Notes: a model not told the origin generated them from the sequence alone. DNA of 64,000 nucleotides from Desertimonas flava (GCF_003426815.1 NZ_QKYK01000024.1:1-64000); one strand, 5' to 3'. Shown: positions 27,754 through 37,394, counted from the first letter of the stretch. Made by a program: numbers and translations.

Positions 27754-28314
27754 TCAGCCGGCGACCTGGCCGTCGTCGAGCTCGGACGCGAGGGCGGCGA
27801 CGAGCGCCGGGTCGTCGGGGGTGACCGTCGGGGCGAAGCGGCCGACCACCCGGCCGTCCCGGCTGACGAGGAACTTCTCGAAGTTCCAGAGCACGTCGGG
27901 GTCCTCGGTCGGGGTCATGCCGAAGCCACGGAGACGATCACGGAACGCCTCCTTGTCCCCGGTCGCCGACGGCGCCTGCGCCGTGAGCTCGCGGTACAGC
28001 GGGTGCTGGTCCTCGCCCACGACGCTGATCTTCGAGAACAGCGGGAAATCCACCGAGTAGTTGGTGGCGCAGAAGTCGGCGATCTCGGTGTTGGTGCCCG
28101 GCTCCTGGCCGCCGAAGTTGTTGGCGGGGAACCCGAGGACCGCGAATCCGCGGTCGCGGTACTCGCTGTACAGGGCTTCCAGCGCCTCGTACTGCGGGGT
28201 GAGCCCGCACTTCGAGGCGACGTTGACGACGAGCAGCACGTCGCCGGCGTAGTCGCCGAGCGTGGTCGCCTCACCGTTGATCGTCTCGACGGGGATCTCC
28301 TGCAGCGCGGTCAT
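27754..28314 (-). CDS. Glutathione peroxidase-family thiol peroxidase
   Basis: A 186-residue peroxidase of the GPx family. The catalytic Cys36 is in VNVASKCGLTPQY, the Gln in FPANNFGGQEPGTN and the Trp in VLWNFEKFLV, completing the GPx tetrad together with an Asn. A Cys codon, not TGA, is at the active site, so it is not a selenoprotein. Bacterial members mostly use thioredoxin. The ATG at 28314 gives MTALQEIPVETINGE; the longer frame upstream has no homology. It is divergent from the xylose operon. Confidence 0.93.
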   Translation of the reverse strand: MTALQEIPVETINGEATTLGDYAGDVLLVVNVASKCGLTPQYEALEALYSEYRDRGFAVLGFPANNFGGQEPGTNTEIADFCATNYSVDFPLFSKISVVGEDQHPLYRELTAQAPSATGDKEAFRDRLRGFGMTPTEDPDVLWNFEKFLVSRDGRVVGRFAPTVTPDDPALVAALASELDDGQVAG

Positions 28315-28613
28315 ACGGTCTCCAGATCGTGATGTCGTCGGCGGCCAGTCCGCCGATGCTCGACGGGGCCAACCGCCGGACACCATCGGGCATTCCCGAG
28401 CGTCCTGAACTCTTTTGTTCGATCCCTTTACAAAGCCGCCGGCGAAGAGTAAGAAATGGGCCGCAGGCGCCGGAGCCCGATCGCAACGCTCCGCAACTGC
28501 CCCGTGGGGGAGTCACGGGGGCGGACGGGCGGAACGACGCGTTCCGGTGCCGGCACAGCAAGTCAAGGCATCACCAACGCCCGGCCAGGGGCTGGGCAAC
28601 ACAGGGGGTACAC
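28315..28613. promoter_or_regulatory. Divergent region upstream of the xylose operon
   Basis: About 300 bases between glutathione peroxidase and the xylose binding-protein gene. Most is GC-rich, but 28401-28460 is an AT-richer island. It holds TCTTTTGTTC and CTTTACAAAG (within 28411-28435), an imperfect inverted repeat that may be the ROK-regulator operator or the promoter. GGGGG at 28604-28608 serves as ribosome site for the next gene. Confidence 0.5.
28411..28435. promoter_or_regulatory. Possible ROK/XylR operator
   Basis: CTTTTGT and TACAAAG flank ten bases and form an imperfect dyad in an otherwise GC-rich region, about 180 bases before the xylose binding-protein start. XylR-type ROK repressors bind A/T-rich dyads. 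The assignment to the regulator at 32204-33496 is inferred. Confidence 0.4.
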
Positions 28614-29837
28614 GTGAGAAGGTCCACTCGTCTCGCATCGCTGATCGCCGTCGGGGGCCTCGGCCTGCTCGCGGCGTCCAGCGGCATCGCCAGCGCCACG
28701 ACGGCGCCTCCCGGCACCGACGGCGCGTCGGCACCGGCTGGGCCCGCCCGCATCGGCGTCATCCTGCCCGACACCCAGAGCTCGGACCGGTGGGAGACCG
28801 CCGACCGGCCGTTCCTGGCCGAGGCATTCGAGGCGGCCGGCGTCGACTACGACATCCAGAACGCCGAGGGCGACGCCGCCAACATGGCCACCATCGCCGA
28901 CCAGATGATCGCCAACGGGGCCACCGTGCTGATGATCGTCAACCTCGACAGCGAGTCGGGTGCGCAGATCCAGCAGAAGGCCGCCGACGCGGGCATCCCG
29001 ACGATCGACTACGACCGCCTCACGCTGAACGGCTCGGCCTCGGTGTACGTGTCGTTCGACAACGTGCAGGTCGGCGTGCTCCAGGGTGAGGGACTCGTCA
29101 AGTGCCTCGAGGACCGCGGGGCGGAGAACCCGGCGATCGCCGTGCTCAACGGCTCGCCCACCGACAACAACGCCACGCTGTTCGCCGAGGGCTACAACTC
29201 GGTGCTCCAGCCCCTCTTCGACGACGGCACGTTCACGCTGGTCGACGACCAATCGGTCCCCGACTGGAACAACGAGCAGGGCGGCCAGATCTTCGAGCAG
29301 ATGCTCGCCGGCGCCAACGGCGAGATCGACGGTGTCCTGGCGGCCAACGACGGTCTCGGCGGCGCCGTGATTACGGTGCTCCAGGCCAACAACCTGCAGG
29401 TCCCCGTGACCGGGCAGGACGCCACCGTCGAGGGCCTGCGCTACATCCTCCAGGGTGACCAGTGCATGACCGTGTACAAGGCCGTTCGCACCGAGGCCCA
29501 GGCCGCCGCCGCAGCTGCGATCGCCCTGGCCAACGGCGAGGAGCCCGAGACGACCGGCACCGTGACCGACACCGAGTCGGGCCGCGAGGTCCCCGCGGTC
29601 CTCGCCACGCCGGTGCCGATCTACGCCGAGAACGTCAACGACGTCGTCGCCGACGGCTACCAGACCTGGGCCGACGTGTGCACCGGGCTCGAGGACCTGT
29701 GCGAAGAGTACGGCGTGGTCGACCCGGGCATGGGCGGTGGGTCCGAGGCTGCCGGCACCGACATGGCCGGCACCGACATGGCCGGCACCGAGGCGGCCGG
29801 CACCGACATGGCGACCGCCACCACCGCAGGCGGCTGA
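28614..29837 (+). CDS. xylF: Xylose-type ABC transporter substrate-binding protein
   Basis: A 407-residue periplasmic-binding-protein-like protein of the sugar type (Peripla_BP_4). A signal peptide (RRSTRLASLIAVGGLGLLAA) is followed by IGVILPDTQSSDRW and the sugar-site blocks IVNLDSESGA, TIDYDRLTLNGSASVYVSFD, GVLAANDGLGG and VPVTGQDATVEGL, as in XylF. The GTG start has GGGGG upstream. The C-terminus carries a low-complexity tail with GTDMA repeats not needed for binding. The operon context with xylose isomerase supports xylose, though related pentoses are possible. Confidence 0.88.
   Translation: MRRSTRLASLIAVGGLGLLAASSGIASATTAPPGTDGASAPAGPARIGVILPDTQSSDRWETADRPFLAEAFEAAGVDYDIQNAEGDAANMATIADQMIANGATVLMIVNLDSESGAQIQQKAADAGIPTIDYDRLTLNGSASVYVSFDNVQVGVLQGEGLVKCLEDRGAENPAIAVLNGSPTDNNATLFAEGYNSVLQPLFDDGTFTLVDDQSVPDWNNEQGGQIFEQMLAGANGEIDGVLAANDGLGGAVITVLQANNLQVPVTGQDATVEGLRYILQGDQCMTVYKAVRTEAQAAAAAAIALANGEEPETTGTVTDTESGREVPAVLATPVPIYAENVNDVVADGYQTWADVCTGLEDLCEEYGVVDPGMGGGSEAAGTDMAGTDMAGTEAAGTDMATATTAGG
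29751..29810 (+). repeat. Tandem 15-base repeat at the 3' end of the binding-protein gene
   Basis: Four copies of GCCGGCACCGACATG, the third ending GAGGCG, encode AGTDM-AGTDM-AGTEA-AGTDM. The unit keeps frame, so copy number can change without breaking the gene. The tail lies after the folded domain. Confidence 0.9.
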
Positions 29838-29853
29838 GCCGCCACGATCACCA

Positions 29854-29902
29854 CGACGGGCGCCGGCGAGCCGGTGCATGGACCACTCACCGGCGCCCGT
29901 CG
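29854..29902 (+). terminator. Stem-loop between binding-protein and ATPase genes
   Basis: Arms CGACGGGCGCCGG (29854-29866) and CCGGCGCCCGTCG (29890-29902) are perfectly complementary over 13 bp, with a 23-base loop. There is no T-run. Such stems after the binding-protein gene commonly protect its mRNA or lower readthrough so that the binding protein is made in excess over membrane components. Confidence 0.7.
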
Positions 29903-29941
29903 ATCGTTCCTGCCCACCGCTTCGAAGGATTGCCGACGGCC

Positions 29942-30739
29942 GTGACCACGACCACCCTCGACCCCACGCCCCAGCCTGCGTCCGCCGATCCGAGCGAGCC
30001 GATCCTCGAGCTCCGCGGCGTCAACAAGAGCTTCGGCGCCGTCCACGTGCTGCACGACGTCGACTTCACCGTGCACCGCGGCGCCGTCACCGCGCTGGTC
30101 GGCGACAACGGCGCCGGCAAGAGCACGCTCATCAAGTGCATCACCGGCATCTACGGCATCGACTCCGGCGACGTGTTCTTCGAGGGCCAACCGGTCGCCA
30201 TCCACACCCCGCGCGATGCGGCCGCTCTCGGCATCGAGGTCGTGTACCAGGACCTCGCCCTGTGCGACAACCTCGACATCGTGCAGAACATGTTCCTCGG
30301 CCGCGAGAGCCGCCGCTTCGGCACGCTCGACGAGGCGTCGATGGAGCTCCTGGCCCGCCAGGTCCTCGCCAGCCTCTCGGTGCGCACGGTCAAGAGCGTG
30401 CGCCAGTCGGTCGGCAGCCTGTCGGGCGGCCAGCGTCAGACCGTGGCGATCGCCAAGGCCGTGCTGTGGAACTCCAAGGTCGTCCTCCTCGACGAGCCGA
30501 CGGCCGCGCTCGGCGTGGCCCAGACCCGCCAGGTCCTCGACCTCGTCCGGCGCCTCGCCGACAACGGGCTCGGCGTCGTGCTGATCAGCCACAACATGCT
30601 CGACGTGCTCGAGGTCGCCGACGACATCTGCGCCCTCTACCTCGGCCGGGTCGCCGACCACGTGCCGCGCCGCGACGTCAACCAGTCGCAGCTGGTCGAG
30701 CTGATGACCACAGGCAGCGCATCGGCGGTCGGCAAGTGA
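29942..30739 (+). CDS. Sugar ABC transporter ATP-binding protein, single-domain XylG/FrcA-like
   Basis: A 265-residue ATPase with one ABC domain. Motifs: Walker A LVGDNGAGKSTLIKCITGI, Q-loop VVYQDLALCDNLDIVQNMF, signature SLSGGQRQTVAIAKAV and Walker B VVLLDEPTAALGV. XylG, RbsA and AraG are about 500 residues with two fused domains; this protein is half that, as in the FrcA type, so it should act as a homodimer. GAAGGA lies 13 bases before the GTG. Its stop overlaps the permease start (GTGA). Confidence 0.9.
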   Translation: MTTTTLDPTPQPASADPSEPILELRGVNKSFGAVHVLHDVDFTVHRGAVTALVGDNGAGKSTLIKCITGIYGIDSGDVFFEGQPVAIHTPRDAAALGIEVVYQDLALCDNLDIVQNMFLGRESRRFGTLDEASMELLARQVLASLSVRTVKSVRQSVGSLSGGQRQTVAIAKAVLWNSKVVLLDEPTAALGVAQTRQVLDLVRRLADNGLGVVLISHNMLDVLEVADDICALYLGRVADHVPRRDVNQSQLVELMTTGSASAVGK

Positions 30740-32217
30740 CCACCGAGCTCCTCCCCAACCCCGAGGCGAGTGACCCCGGGACGCCGGTCGAGTCCACCGG
30801 TTCGGTGGCCGTCTCCGACTTCGGCAACGACGCCGGCCCCACCACGGTCGGCGACGCCGTGCGCGACTACATCGGCAAGGTTCGCGGCGGCGAGCCCGGC
30901 GTGCTGCCGGCGCTCGGCGGCCTGCTCCTGTTGTGCCTGATCTTCACGCTCACCAAGTCGACGTTCCTCACCGACTTCAACATCGCCAACCTGCTCCAGC
31001 AGGCGACGTGGCTGATCATCCTCGCCATGGGGGTGACGTTCGTGCTGCTGATCGGCGAGATCGACCTCGCCGCCGGGGCGACGATGGGCGTCACCGGCGC
31101 TGTGATCTACCTCCGCGTCAACGATGGGATGCCCGGCGCGGCGACGGCGATCGCCTGCGGGATCATCGGCCTCGGCCTCGCCGCCGCGGTCGCCCGGCTG
31201 TCGAGGCAGCGCCTCGGCGCCAACGGCGGCATCGGTGCCGGCGTCGTCGTCGGGCTCGGCGCCGGCGTCCTGCTCGCCGTGGTGGCACCGAACACCACGC
31301 TCGCGGTGTTGTTCGGGATGATCGTCGGCATCGCCATGGGAACGTTCACCGGTCTGCTGGTCTCCAAGGTCGGGATCCCGAGCTTCGTCGTGACGCTGGC
31401 GCTGTTCCTCGGCTGGCAGGGGCTGCTGCTCAAGATCGCCAAGCAAGGCGGGACGATCCGCGTGCAGGACAAGTTCCTCCAGACGATCGGGACCACCTCG
31501 ATGCCGCCAGCGCTCGGGTGGGTGTTGTTCGCCGTGGTCATCGGCGGGTACGTGGTCATGTCCACGGCCACGCGGCGCGGCCGAGTGGCCAAGGGCGTGA
31601 GCGCGCAACCGCTGTCGGTCATCGCGGGCAAGGCGATCGCCATCGGCGCCGTCTGGGCGTTCGCCACCTGGCGGCTCAATCAGAACCGGGCCACCCGCAA
31701 CGCCACCAAGCCCATCGAGGGCGTGCCGTGGGTCGTGCCCCTCGTCCTCGCCCTCGCCGTGATCCTCACGTTCGTTCTCGCCCGCACGGCGTGGGGACGG
31801 CACCTCTACGCCGTCGGTGGCAACGCCGAGGCGGCGCGCCGCGCTGGCATCAACGTCGGGCGCATCCGCCTCACGGCGTTCGCGCTCGTCGGCTTCATGG
31901 CCACGATCGCCGGACTGCTCTACGGGTCGCGCGTCGGCTCGATCACGCCGCAGACCGGTGCCGGCACCGAACTCCTGCAGGCGGTCGGCGCCGCCGTGGT
32001 GGGCGGCGTCAGCCTGTTCGGCGGCCGTGGCAAGATCGTCTATCCCATCGTCGGCGGTCTCGTCCTCGCCGTGATCAACAACGGCCTCGGCCTCTACACC
32101 AAGATCCTCGGCACCGACGTCGATGCCGGCTTCAAGAACATGGTGGCCGCCGCAGTCCTCCTCCTCGCCGGCAGCTTCGACGCACTCAGCCGGCGCAGCG
32201 CTCGTGCTGCGGGCTGA
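30736..32217 (+). CDS. xylH: Xylose-type ABC transporter permease
   Basis: A 493-residue permease of the branched-chain/ribose/xylose class. After an 50-residue cytoplasmic start it has GLLLLCLIFTLTKSTFLTDF, then WLIILAMGVTFVLLIGEIDLAAG, the conserved core of XylH/RbsC. An extra stretch of helices and a basic loop (about residues 270-320) makes it longer than RbsC, as in XylH. AVGGNAEAARRAGINVGRIR is the ATPase-contact loop. GTG overlaps the ATPase stop; the regulator gene begins inside its last codons. Confidence 0.9.
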   Translation: MTTELLPNPEASDPGTPVESTGSVAVSDFGNDAGPTTVGDAVRDYIGKVRGGEPGVLPALGGLLLLCLIFTLTKSTFLTDFNIANLLQQATWLIILAMGVTFVLLIGEIDLAAGATMGVTGAVIYLRVNDGMPGAATAIACGIIGLGLAAAVARLSRQRLGANGGIGAGVVVGLGAGVLLAVVAPNTTLAVLFGMIVGIAMGTFTGLLVSKVGIPSFVVTLALFLGWQGLLLKIAKQGGTIRVQDKFLQTIGTTSMPPALGWVLFAVVIGGYVVMSTATRRGRVAKGVSAQPLSVIAGKAIAIGAVWAFATWRLNQNRATRNATKPIEGVPWVVPLVLALAVILTFVLARTAWGRHLYAVGGNAEAARRAGINVGRIRLTAFALVGFMATIAGLLYGSRVGSITPQTGAGTELLQAVGAAVVGGVSLFGGRGKIVYPIVGGLVLAVINNGLGLYTKILGTDVDAGFKNMVAAAVLLLAGSFDALSRRSARAAG

Positions 32218-33496
32218 TCGGCTCCGCCCTGCCGGTCCGGCCGATCAGGGCGCGGTCCGCCGCCACAACCTCGCCCTCGTGCTGCGTCTGCTGTCGGAAC
32301 TCGGTCCCCAGTCCCGAGCCGCCGTCGCCAGCCAGACCGGCCTCACGCGCAGCACGACCTCGACGCTCGTCAGCGACCTCATCGAGCGTGGCTTGGTCCG
32401 CGAGCTCGGCGTCAACGCCGGCCAGCGCGTCGGCCGGCCGGCGACGCTGCTCGAGCTCGACGGCACCGGCCTCGCCGCCATCGGGATGGAGCTCAACGTC
32501 GGCGCGCTCACGACGACGGTCGTCGATCTCGGCGGCCGGGTCCTGCTCGAACGGCGCCGCCCGCTGCACAGCGCCGAGCGGCCGCTCGAGGAGGTGATCG
32601 GCGAGGTGCTCTGCGAGATCGCCGACGCCCGCAGCAAGATCGGCGACGACATCGACATCCTCGGCCTCGGCCTCGCCGTCGCCGGCCTGGTCGACTCCCG
32701 GACCGGCGTCGTCCACGTGGCCCCCAACCTCGGTTGGCACGACGAGCCGTTCGGCGAGCAGCTCCACGAGGCCCTGGCCACGACCGACCTCCACGAGGTG
32801 CCGATCGTGATCGACAACGAGGCCAACTTCGGTGCCCTCGCCGAACACGCCTGGGGACGCGCTGACGGCGTCGACGACTTCGTGTACGTGCTCGCCGAGC
32901 ACGGCGTGGGCGGCGGGGTGTTCTCCGGCGGCCACCTGGTGAGTGGCGCCAACGGCTACGCCGGCGAGGTCGGCCACATGACGCTCGTGCGTGGCGGTGA
33001 CCGCTGCGGCTGCGGCTCGCGCGGCTGTTGGGAGACCCTCATCGGGCTGCCGGCGATGCTGCGCGCCGCCGTGCCCGACGTCGCCGAGGCGCTGATCGCC
33101 GACGACCTGGTGAGCCCCGAAGAGAAGGTCGCCGTCGTCGTCGAGCGGGCCCGGCGCGGCGACCGCATCGCCGTCGGCGCGCTGGACGAGCTCGGCGAGT
33201 GGTTCGGCATCGGTGTCGGCAACCTCGTCGACGTCTTCAATCCCCGACTCGTCGTGATCGCCGGTGCCCTCGCCGAGGTCGCCGAGTGGATCGTCCCTGC
33301 GGCGATGCGGGTCCTCGCCCGCGGCACGGTGGCCGCCGGCGCCGCCGGGTGCGTCATCCACACCTCGTCGCTGGGCCACCGCGCGGCCTCGATCGGCGCC
33401 GCGCTCGGCTGCATCCAGCGGGTCCACGCCGATCCCACCGTCGTCCGTCGTGACGACGCCGTCCATCAGAACACCACGTCAGGAGCCACCCGATGA
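32204..33496 (+). CDS. xylR: ROK-family transcriptional repressor, XylR-like
   Basis: A 430-residue ROK protein. The N-terminal winged helix (about residues 15-75) includes [20 protein letters not shown] and [20 protein letters not shown]. The sugar-kinase-like domain carries the ROK zinc site [20 protein letters not shown]. The GTG start overlaps the permease end by 14 bases. With a DNA-binding domain it should be a repressor rather than a kinase, relieved by xylose. Its end overlaps xylA by 4 bases. Confidence 0.9.
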   Translation: MLRADRLRPAGPADQGAVRRHNLALVLRLLSELGPQSRAAVASQTGLTRSTTSTLVSDLIERGLVRELGVNAGQRVGRPATLLELDGTGLAAIGMELNVGALTTTVVDLGGRVLLERRRPLHSAERPLEEVIGEVLCEIADARSKIGDDIDILGLGLAVAGLVDSRTGVVHVAPNLGWHDEPFGEQLHEALATTDLHEVPIVIDNEANFGALAEHAWGRADGVDDFVYVLAEHGVGGGVFSGGHLVSGANGYAGEVGHMTLVRGGDRCGCGSRGCWETLIGLPAMLRAAVPDVAEALIADDLVSPEEKVAVVVERARRGDRIAVGALDELGEWFGIGVGNLVDVFNPRLVVIAGALAEVAEWIVPAAMRVLARGTVAAGAAGCVIHTSSLGHRAASIGAALGCIQRVHADPTVVRRDDAVHQNTTSGATR

Positions 33497-34818
33497 CCGA
33501 CTTCTTCCCCGAGATCGACACGATCCCCTACGCCGGACCCGACACCGACAATCCGTTGGCGTTCCGCTGGTACGACGCCGACCGCGTCGTGCGGGGCCGC
33601 ACGATGCGCGACCACCTGCGGTTCGCCGTCTGCTACTGGCACAGCTTCAACTGGGACGGGTTCGACATCTTCGGCGACGGCACGCTCGATCGGCCGTGGC
33701 TCGACCGCTCGCTCGACCCGATCGCCGCCGCCGAACGCAAGATGGACGTCGCCTTCGAGTTCTTCGCCAAGCTCGGCACACCGTTCTGGTGCTTCCACGA
33801 CTTCGACATCGCTCCCGAAGGGGCGACGTTCAAGGAGTCGGCCGCCAACGTCGACCGCCTGGCCGACCGGGCCGCCGAACACCAGCAGCAGACCGGCGTC
33901 GAACTGCTCTGGGGCACGGCGAAGCTCTTCGCCAACCGGCGCTACATGGCCGGCGCGGCGACCAACCCCGACCCCGAGGTGTTCGCCTACGCCGCCGGCC
34001 AGGTCGCCCACTGCATGGACGTGACCCACCGGCTCGGCGGCCACAACTACGTGCTGTGGGGCGGCCGCGAGGGCTATGACACGCTGCTCAACACCGACAT
34101 GGCGCGCGAGCTCGACCAGCTGGCCCGGTTCCTCCACCTCGCCGTCGAGCACAAGCATCGCATCGGTTTCCAGGGGACGATCCTGATCGAGCCCAAGCCG
34201 TTCGAACCGACCAAGCACCAGTACGACTACGACAGCGCCACGGTGTTCGGGTTCCTCCAGCGCCACGGGCTCGAGGACGAGATCAAGGTCAACATCGAGG
34301 TCAACCACGCCACGTTGTCGGGGCACGACTTCGCCCACGAGATCGCCGTCGCCGCCAACTGCGGGATCTTCGGCTCGATCGACGCCAATGCCGGCGACGA
34401 CCGCCTCGGCTGGGACCTCGACCGGTTCCCGGTGTCGGTCGAGGCGATGTCGCTCGGGATGCTCGAGATCCTCCGCGCCGGTGGCTTCACCACCGGGGGC
34501 CTGAACTTCGACTGCAAGCTGCGTCGCCAGTCGATCGCACGCGACGACCTGTTCCGCGCCCACATCGGCGGCATCGACACGATGGCCCGGGCGCTGCTCG
34601 TGGCCGACGCGCTGATCACCGACGGCGAGCTCGACCGCTTCCGGGCCGACCGCTACGCCGGCTGGGACGGCGAGTTCGGCCAGCGCCTGCTCGCCGGCGA
34701 GCTCTCGTTCGAGGCCCTGCGCGAGCGGGCCGAGTCGGCGGCCGAGCCGCAGCCGGTCTCCGGTCGCCAGGAGCATCTCGAGAACCTGGTGAACCGCTAC
34801 CTCGTCACCGCCCGCTGA
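33493..34818 (+). CDS. xylA: Xylose isomerase
   Basis: Interconverts D-xylose and D-xylulose. The 441-residue protein shows [18 protein letters not shown] near residue 45, [13 protein letters not shown] with the catalytic His, [30 protein letters not shown] with the metal-binding Glu, and [18 protein letters not shown] followed by SIDANAGD. The length and sequence fit the longer class II isomerases. It is last in the operon. No xylulokinase gene follows; an MFS gene begins 28 bases later. Confidence 0.96.
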   Translation: MTDFFPEIDTIPYAGPDTDNPLAFRWYDADRVVRGRTMRDHLRFAVCYWHSFNWDGFDIFGDGTLDRPWLDRSLDPIAAAERKMDVAFEFFAKLGTPFWCFHDFDIAPEGATFKESAANVDRLADRAAEHQQQTGVELLWGTAKLFANRRYMAGAATNPDPEVFAYAAGQVAHCMDVTHRLGGHNYVLWGGREGYDTLLNTDMARELDQLARFLHLAVEHKHRIGFQGTILIEPKPFEPTKHQYDYDSATVFGFLQRHGLEDEIKVNIEVNHATLSGHDFAHEIAVAANCGIFGSIDANAGDDRLGWDLDRFPVSVEAMSLGMLEILRAGGFTTGGLNFDCKLRRQSIARDDLFRAHIGGIDTMARALLVADALITDGELDRFRADRYAGWDGEFGQRLLAGELSFEALRERAESAAEPQPVSGRQEHLENLVNRYLVTAR

Positions 34819-34846
34819 CGCCGGGGGGTGTGACGAGCGTGATTGT

Positions 34847-36310
34847 GTGAGCGGTCCGCCGGACCGCCAGGATGGCTCGGTGCCCAGCCTCCGTCGCCCG
34901 TCTCAGCCGGTGGTCGTGGCGATCGTCTACGTGGCGGCGATGTTCGTCACGATCCTCGACACGACGATCGTCCACGTCACGCTCCCGACGCTCGCCCAGG
35001 AGTTCGGGGTCGGCATCGGGTCGATCGAGTGGGTCGTCACCGGATACCTGCTCAGCCTCGCCGTGTGGATCCCGGCGTCGGGCTGGATCGGCGATCGCGT
35101 CGGGACCAAGCGGACGCTCCTGTTCGCCATCGCGGTGTTCACCGTGGCGTCGGCCCTGTGCGGGGTCTCTGCGAGCTTGGGCCAGCTCGTCGCCTTCCGC
35201 ATCCTGCAGGGCGTCGGCGGCGGCATGCTCGCACCGGTCGGCCTGGCGATGCTCTACCGGGCCTTCCCACCCGAGCGCCGGGCCCAGGCGTCGAAGGTAC
35301 TGATCATCCCCACGGCCGTCGCCCCGGCTCTCGGACCGATCGTCGGCGGCGCCCTCATCGAGTCGGCGTCGTGGCATTGGGTGTTCCTCGTCAACGTGCC
35401 GATCGGCATCGCCGTGTTCGTGTTCGGGGCCGTGTACCTCCACGAACAGCGGGAGCCGAGCGCCGGCCGCTTCGACCTGCCCGGCTTCGTCCTCGCCGGA
35501 GGAGCGCTCGCCCTCATCCTGTTCGCCATGAGCGAGGGGCCGAGGGCGGGCTGGGGCGCGCCCGTCACCGTGATCACCGGCCTCGGCGGCATCGCCGCGG
35601 CGGCGGCGCTCGTCGTCGTCGAGCTGCGCACCGCCCAGCCCATGCTCACGCTGCCGCTCCTCGGCAATCGGCTGTTCCGCTCCACCAACGCGGTGTCGAT
35701 CTTCGCCACGGCGGCGTTCATCGGCACCCTCTTCCTGATGCCCGTGATGCTCCAGCAGGTCCGTGGGGCCTCGGCGCTGGAGAGCGGTCTCACCACCTTC
35801 CCCGAAGCCCTCGGCGTGCTCGCCCTGTCGCAGCTGGTCGGCCGGCTCTACGTCCGCGTCGGCCCCCGGGCGTTGATGGTGTTCGGCATGGCGGCGATGG
35901 GCGGGCTCCTCATCGCCGTGTCACGGGTGGGGTTGGAGACCAACGAGTGGGCCATCCGCGGCTTGATGTTCGCCCTCGGCGGCTCGTTCTCGTTCCTCAT
36001 CATCGCCCTGCAGGCGTCCTCGTTCGCCACGATCGCCCCGGCCGACACCGGGCGGGCCTCGGCGCTGTACAACACGCAACGCCAAGTGTCCCAGGCCCTG
36101 GGCGTGGCCCTGCTGGCGAGCACGCTCGCCGCGTTCCTGCCCGACGGATCGGACGGCTCGTCGGCGGGCGATCTCGGGGCCTACCAGAAGGCCTTCCTCA
36201 TCGCCGCCGTGATCGCCTTCGTCGGGTCGATCGTCGCCATCCGCGTGCCCGACGCCGATGCCCATGCCACCCGCGTAGCCCGGCATCGCGCGCCGGCCAC
36301 CGCCGACTGA
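34847..36310 (+). CDS. MFS transporter, DHA2 (EmrB/QacA-like) family
   Basis: A 487-residue exporter with about 14 transmembrane helices. Signature blocks are FVTILDTTIVHVTLPTLAQE (motif D1 of the 14-helix class), GWIGDRVGTKRTLLFAI (motif A) and RILQGVGGGMLAPVGLAML (motif C region), plus the C-terminal SALYNTQRQVSQALGVALLA. Substrates of this class are drugs, dyes or metabolites. GTG at 34847 and GTG at 34880 are both possible starts. It may be cotranscribed with xylA by proximity, but no functional link is evident. A short palindrome (36311-36331) lies just after its stop. Confidence 0.9.
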   Translation: MSGPPDRQDGSVPSLRRPSQPVVVAIVYVAAMFVTILDTTIVHVTLPTLAQEFGVGIGSIEWVVTGYLLSLAVWIPASGWIGDRVGTKRTLLFAIAVFTVASALCGVSASLGQLVAFRILQGVGGGMLAPVGLAMLYRAFPPERRAQASKVLIIPTAVAPALGPIVGGALIESASWHWVFLVNVPIGIAVFVFGAVYLHEQREPSAGRFDLPGFVLAGGALALILFAMSEGPRAGWGAPVTVITGLGGIAAAAALVVVELRTAQPMLTLPLLGNRLFRSTNAVSIFATAAFIGTLFLMPVMLQQVRGASALESGLTTFPEALGVLALSQLVGRLYVRVGPRALMVFGMAAMGGLLIAVSRVGLETNEWAIRGLMFALGGSFSFLIIALQASSFATIAPADTGRASALYNTQRQVSQALGVALLASTLAAFLPDGSDGSSAGDLGAYQKAFLIAAVIAFVGSIVAIRVPDADAHATRVARHRAPATAD

Positions 36311-36331
36311 GCCCATCGGCGCCGATCGGGC
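36311..36331. terminator. Short GC-rich dyad between convergent genes
   Basis: GCCC-ATCGGCGCCGAT-C-GGGC is a near-perfect dyad occupying most of the 25 bases between the MFS and repeat-protein stops. It could form a small hairpin in either transcript. No T-run. Confidence 0.4.
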
Positions 36332-36335
36332 GCGA

Positions 36336-37394
36336 CTACGGCGCCGACGTCGGCGTGGCGCTGGCCGCGCCCGGATTGCTGGTGGGGTCGCGCGGGTCGT
36401 AGCCGTCGAACTGCTCGCGGTCGTCGTACCCGTCGCCGTCGGTGTCGGGGTTGAACGGATCCGAGTTGCCGTCCTTGGCCTCGAGATAGTCGCTGACCGT
36501 GTCGCCGTCGGTGTCGTAGGTGTTCGGGTTGGTGCCGTAGATGTTGATCTCGTCGACGTCGGGGAGGCCATCGCCGTCCGTGTCGGCCGTGGGGTCGATG
36601 GTGGTGGGCGGCGAGGTGGGCGCCGGCGTGGTCTGCGGCTGGGTGGGGGTTGCGCCGTTGCCGTTGTCGTTGCCGTTGCCCGTCGGGGCGGTGGTCGGCG
36701 GGACCTCGTCACTCACCGGGGCGGCGGCCGGACCGACGATCGCGGCCAGCACGACCACGGGCACGTCCCCGGCGTTGCTGAGTGTCACCTCGCCGACGAT
36801 CGCCCGGGTCGTTCCGGCGGTGACCTCGCCGCCGTCGGACGCGGTGGCCACGCCGGCGGTGACGAAGATCAGAGCCGAGACGTCGGACCGCACCGTGAGC
36901 GACTCGCCGTTCTCGAGGACGTCGCGCACCAGGTCGAGGTCGCGGAGGCCGTCGCCCGGATCGAACGCATCGGCGCCGTCGCCCTGGTCGATGGCGATCT
37001 CGTGCACGAACGCGCCTGGCGTCGGCTCGATGCGAGTCGCCGAGTTGGCCGGCCGGAACGTGGCCTCGCCGTCGGCGAGCAGCCAGCCGAGCCCGGCGGG
37101 CTCGCTCACCCGGATCGGTCCGGCGTCGGCGGCCTCGCTCGCGGCCACGAGGAACGTCGGCGACGCGCTGTCGATGCCCACCGGCGCGGTGCCGATGTCG
37201 TTGGAGACGAGCCGCCAATGGTGGGCTCCGGCGCTGAAGGAGGCGACGCCCTGGGCGATCACCTGGGCGTGGCCGGAGGCCGGCGGGATCGGCGCCGCGG
37301 TGGGACGGGCCAGGGCGGACGACGCGCCCACGGCGACGACCGCAGCGGACAGGGTGAGCGCGAGCGCGCCGCGGGAGATCGAAGATGCCCTCAT
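36336..37394 (-). CDS. Secreted protein with thrombospondin type 3-like calcium repeats
   Basis: A 352-residue exported protein. A signal peptide (about residues 1-29, ending ASSALARP) precedes a domain of about 190 residues that I do not recognise, containing FRPANSATRIEPTPGAFVHE. A Thr/Pro/Asn/Gly-rich linker follows (about 230-270). The C-terminus has DTDGDGLPDVDEINIYGTNP and two further DTDGD units, as in TSP3/calcium-binding stalk repeats. The protein probably binds calcium outside the cell; the lack of a sorting motif or membrane anchor suggests release or loose wall association. Confidence 0.75.
   Translation of the reverse strand: MRASSISRGALALTLSAAVVAVGASSALARPTAAPIPPASGHAQVIAQGVASFSAGAHHWRLVSNDIGTAPVGIDSASPTFLVAASEAADAGPIRVSEPAGLGWLLADGEATFRPANSATRIEPTPGAFVHEIAIDQGDGADAFDPGDGLRDLDLVRDVLENGESLTVRSDVSALIFVTAGVATASDGGEVTAGTTRAIVGEVTLSNAGDVPVVVLAAIVGPAAAPVSDEVPPTTAPTGNGNDNGNGATPTQPQTTPAPTSPPTTIDPTADTDGDGLPDVDEINIYGTNPNTYDTDGDTVSDYLEAKDGNSDPFNPDTDGDGYDDREQFDGYDPRDPTSNPGAASATPTSAP

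Noticed and set aside
27754-28314. Selenocysteine glutathione peroxidase
   Set aside because: The active-site codon encodes Cys (SKCG) and there is no in-frame TGA.
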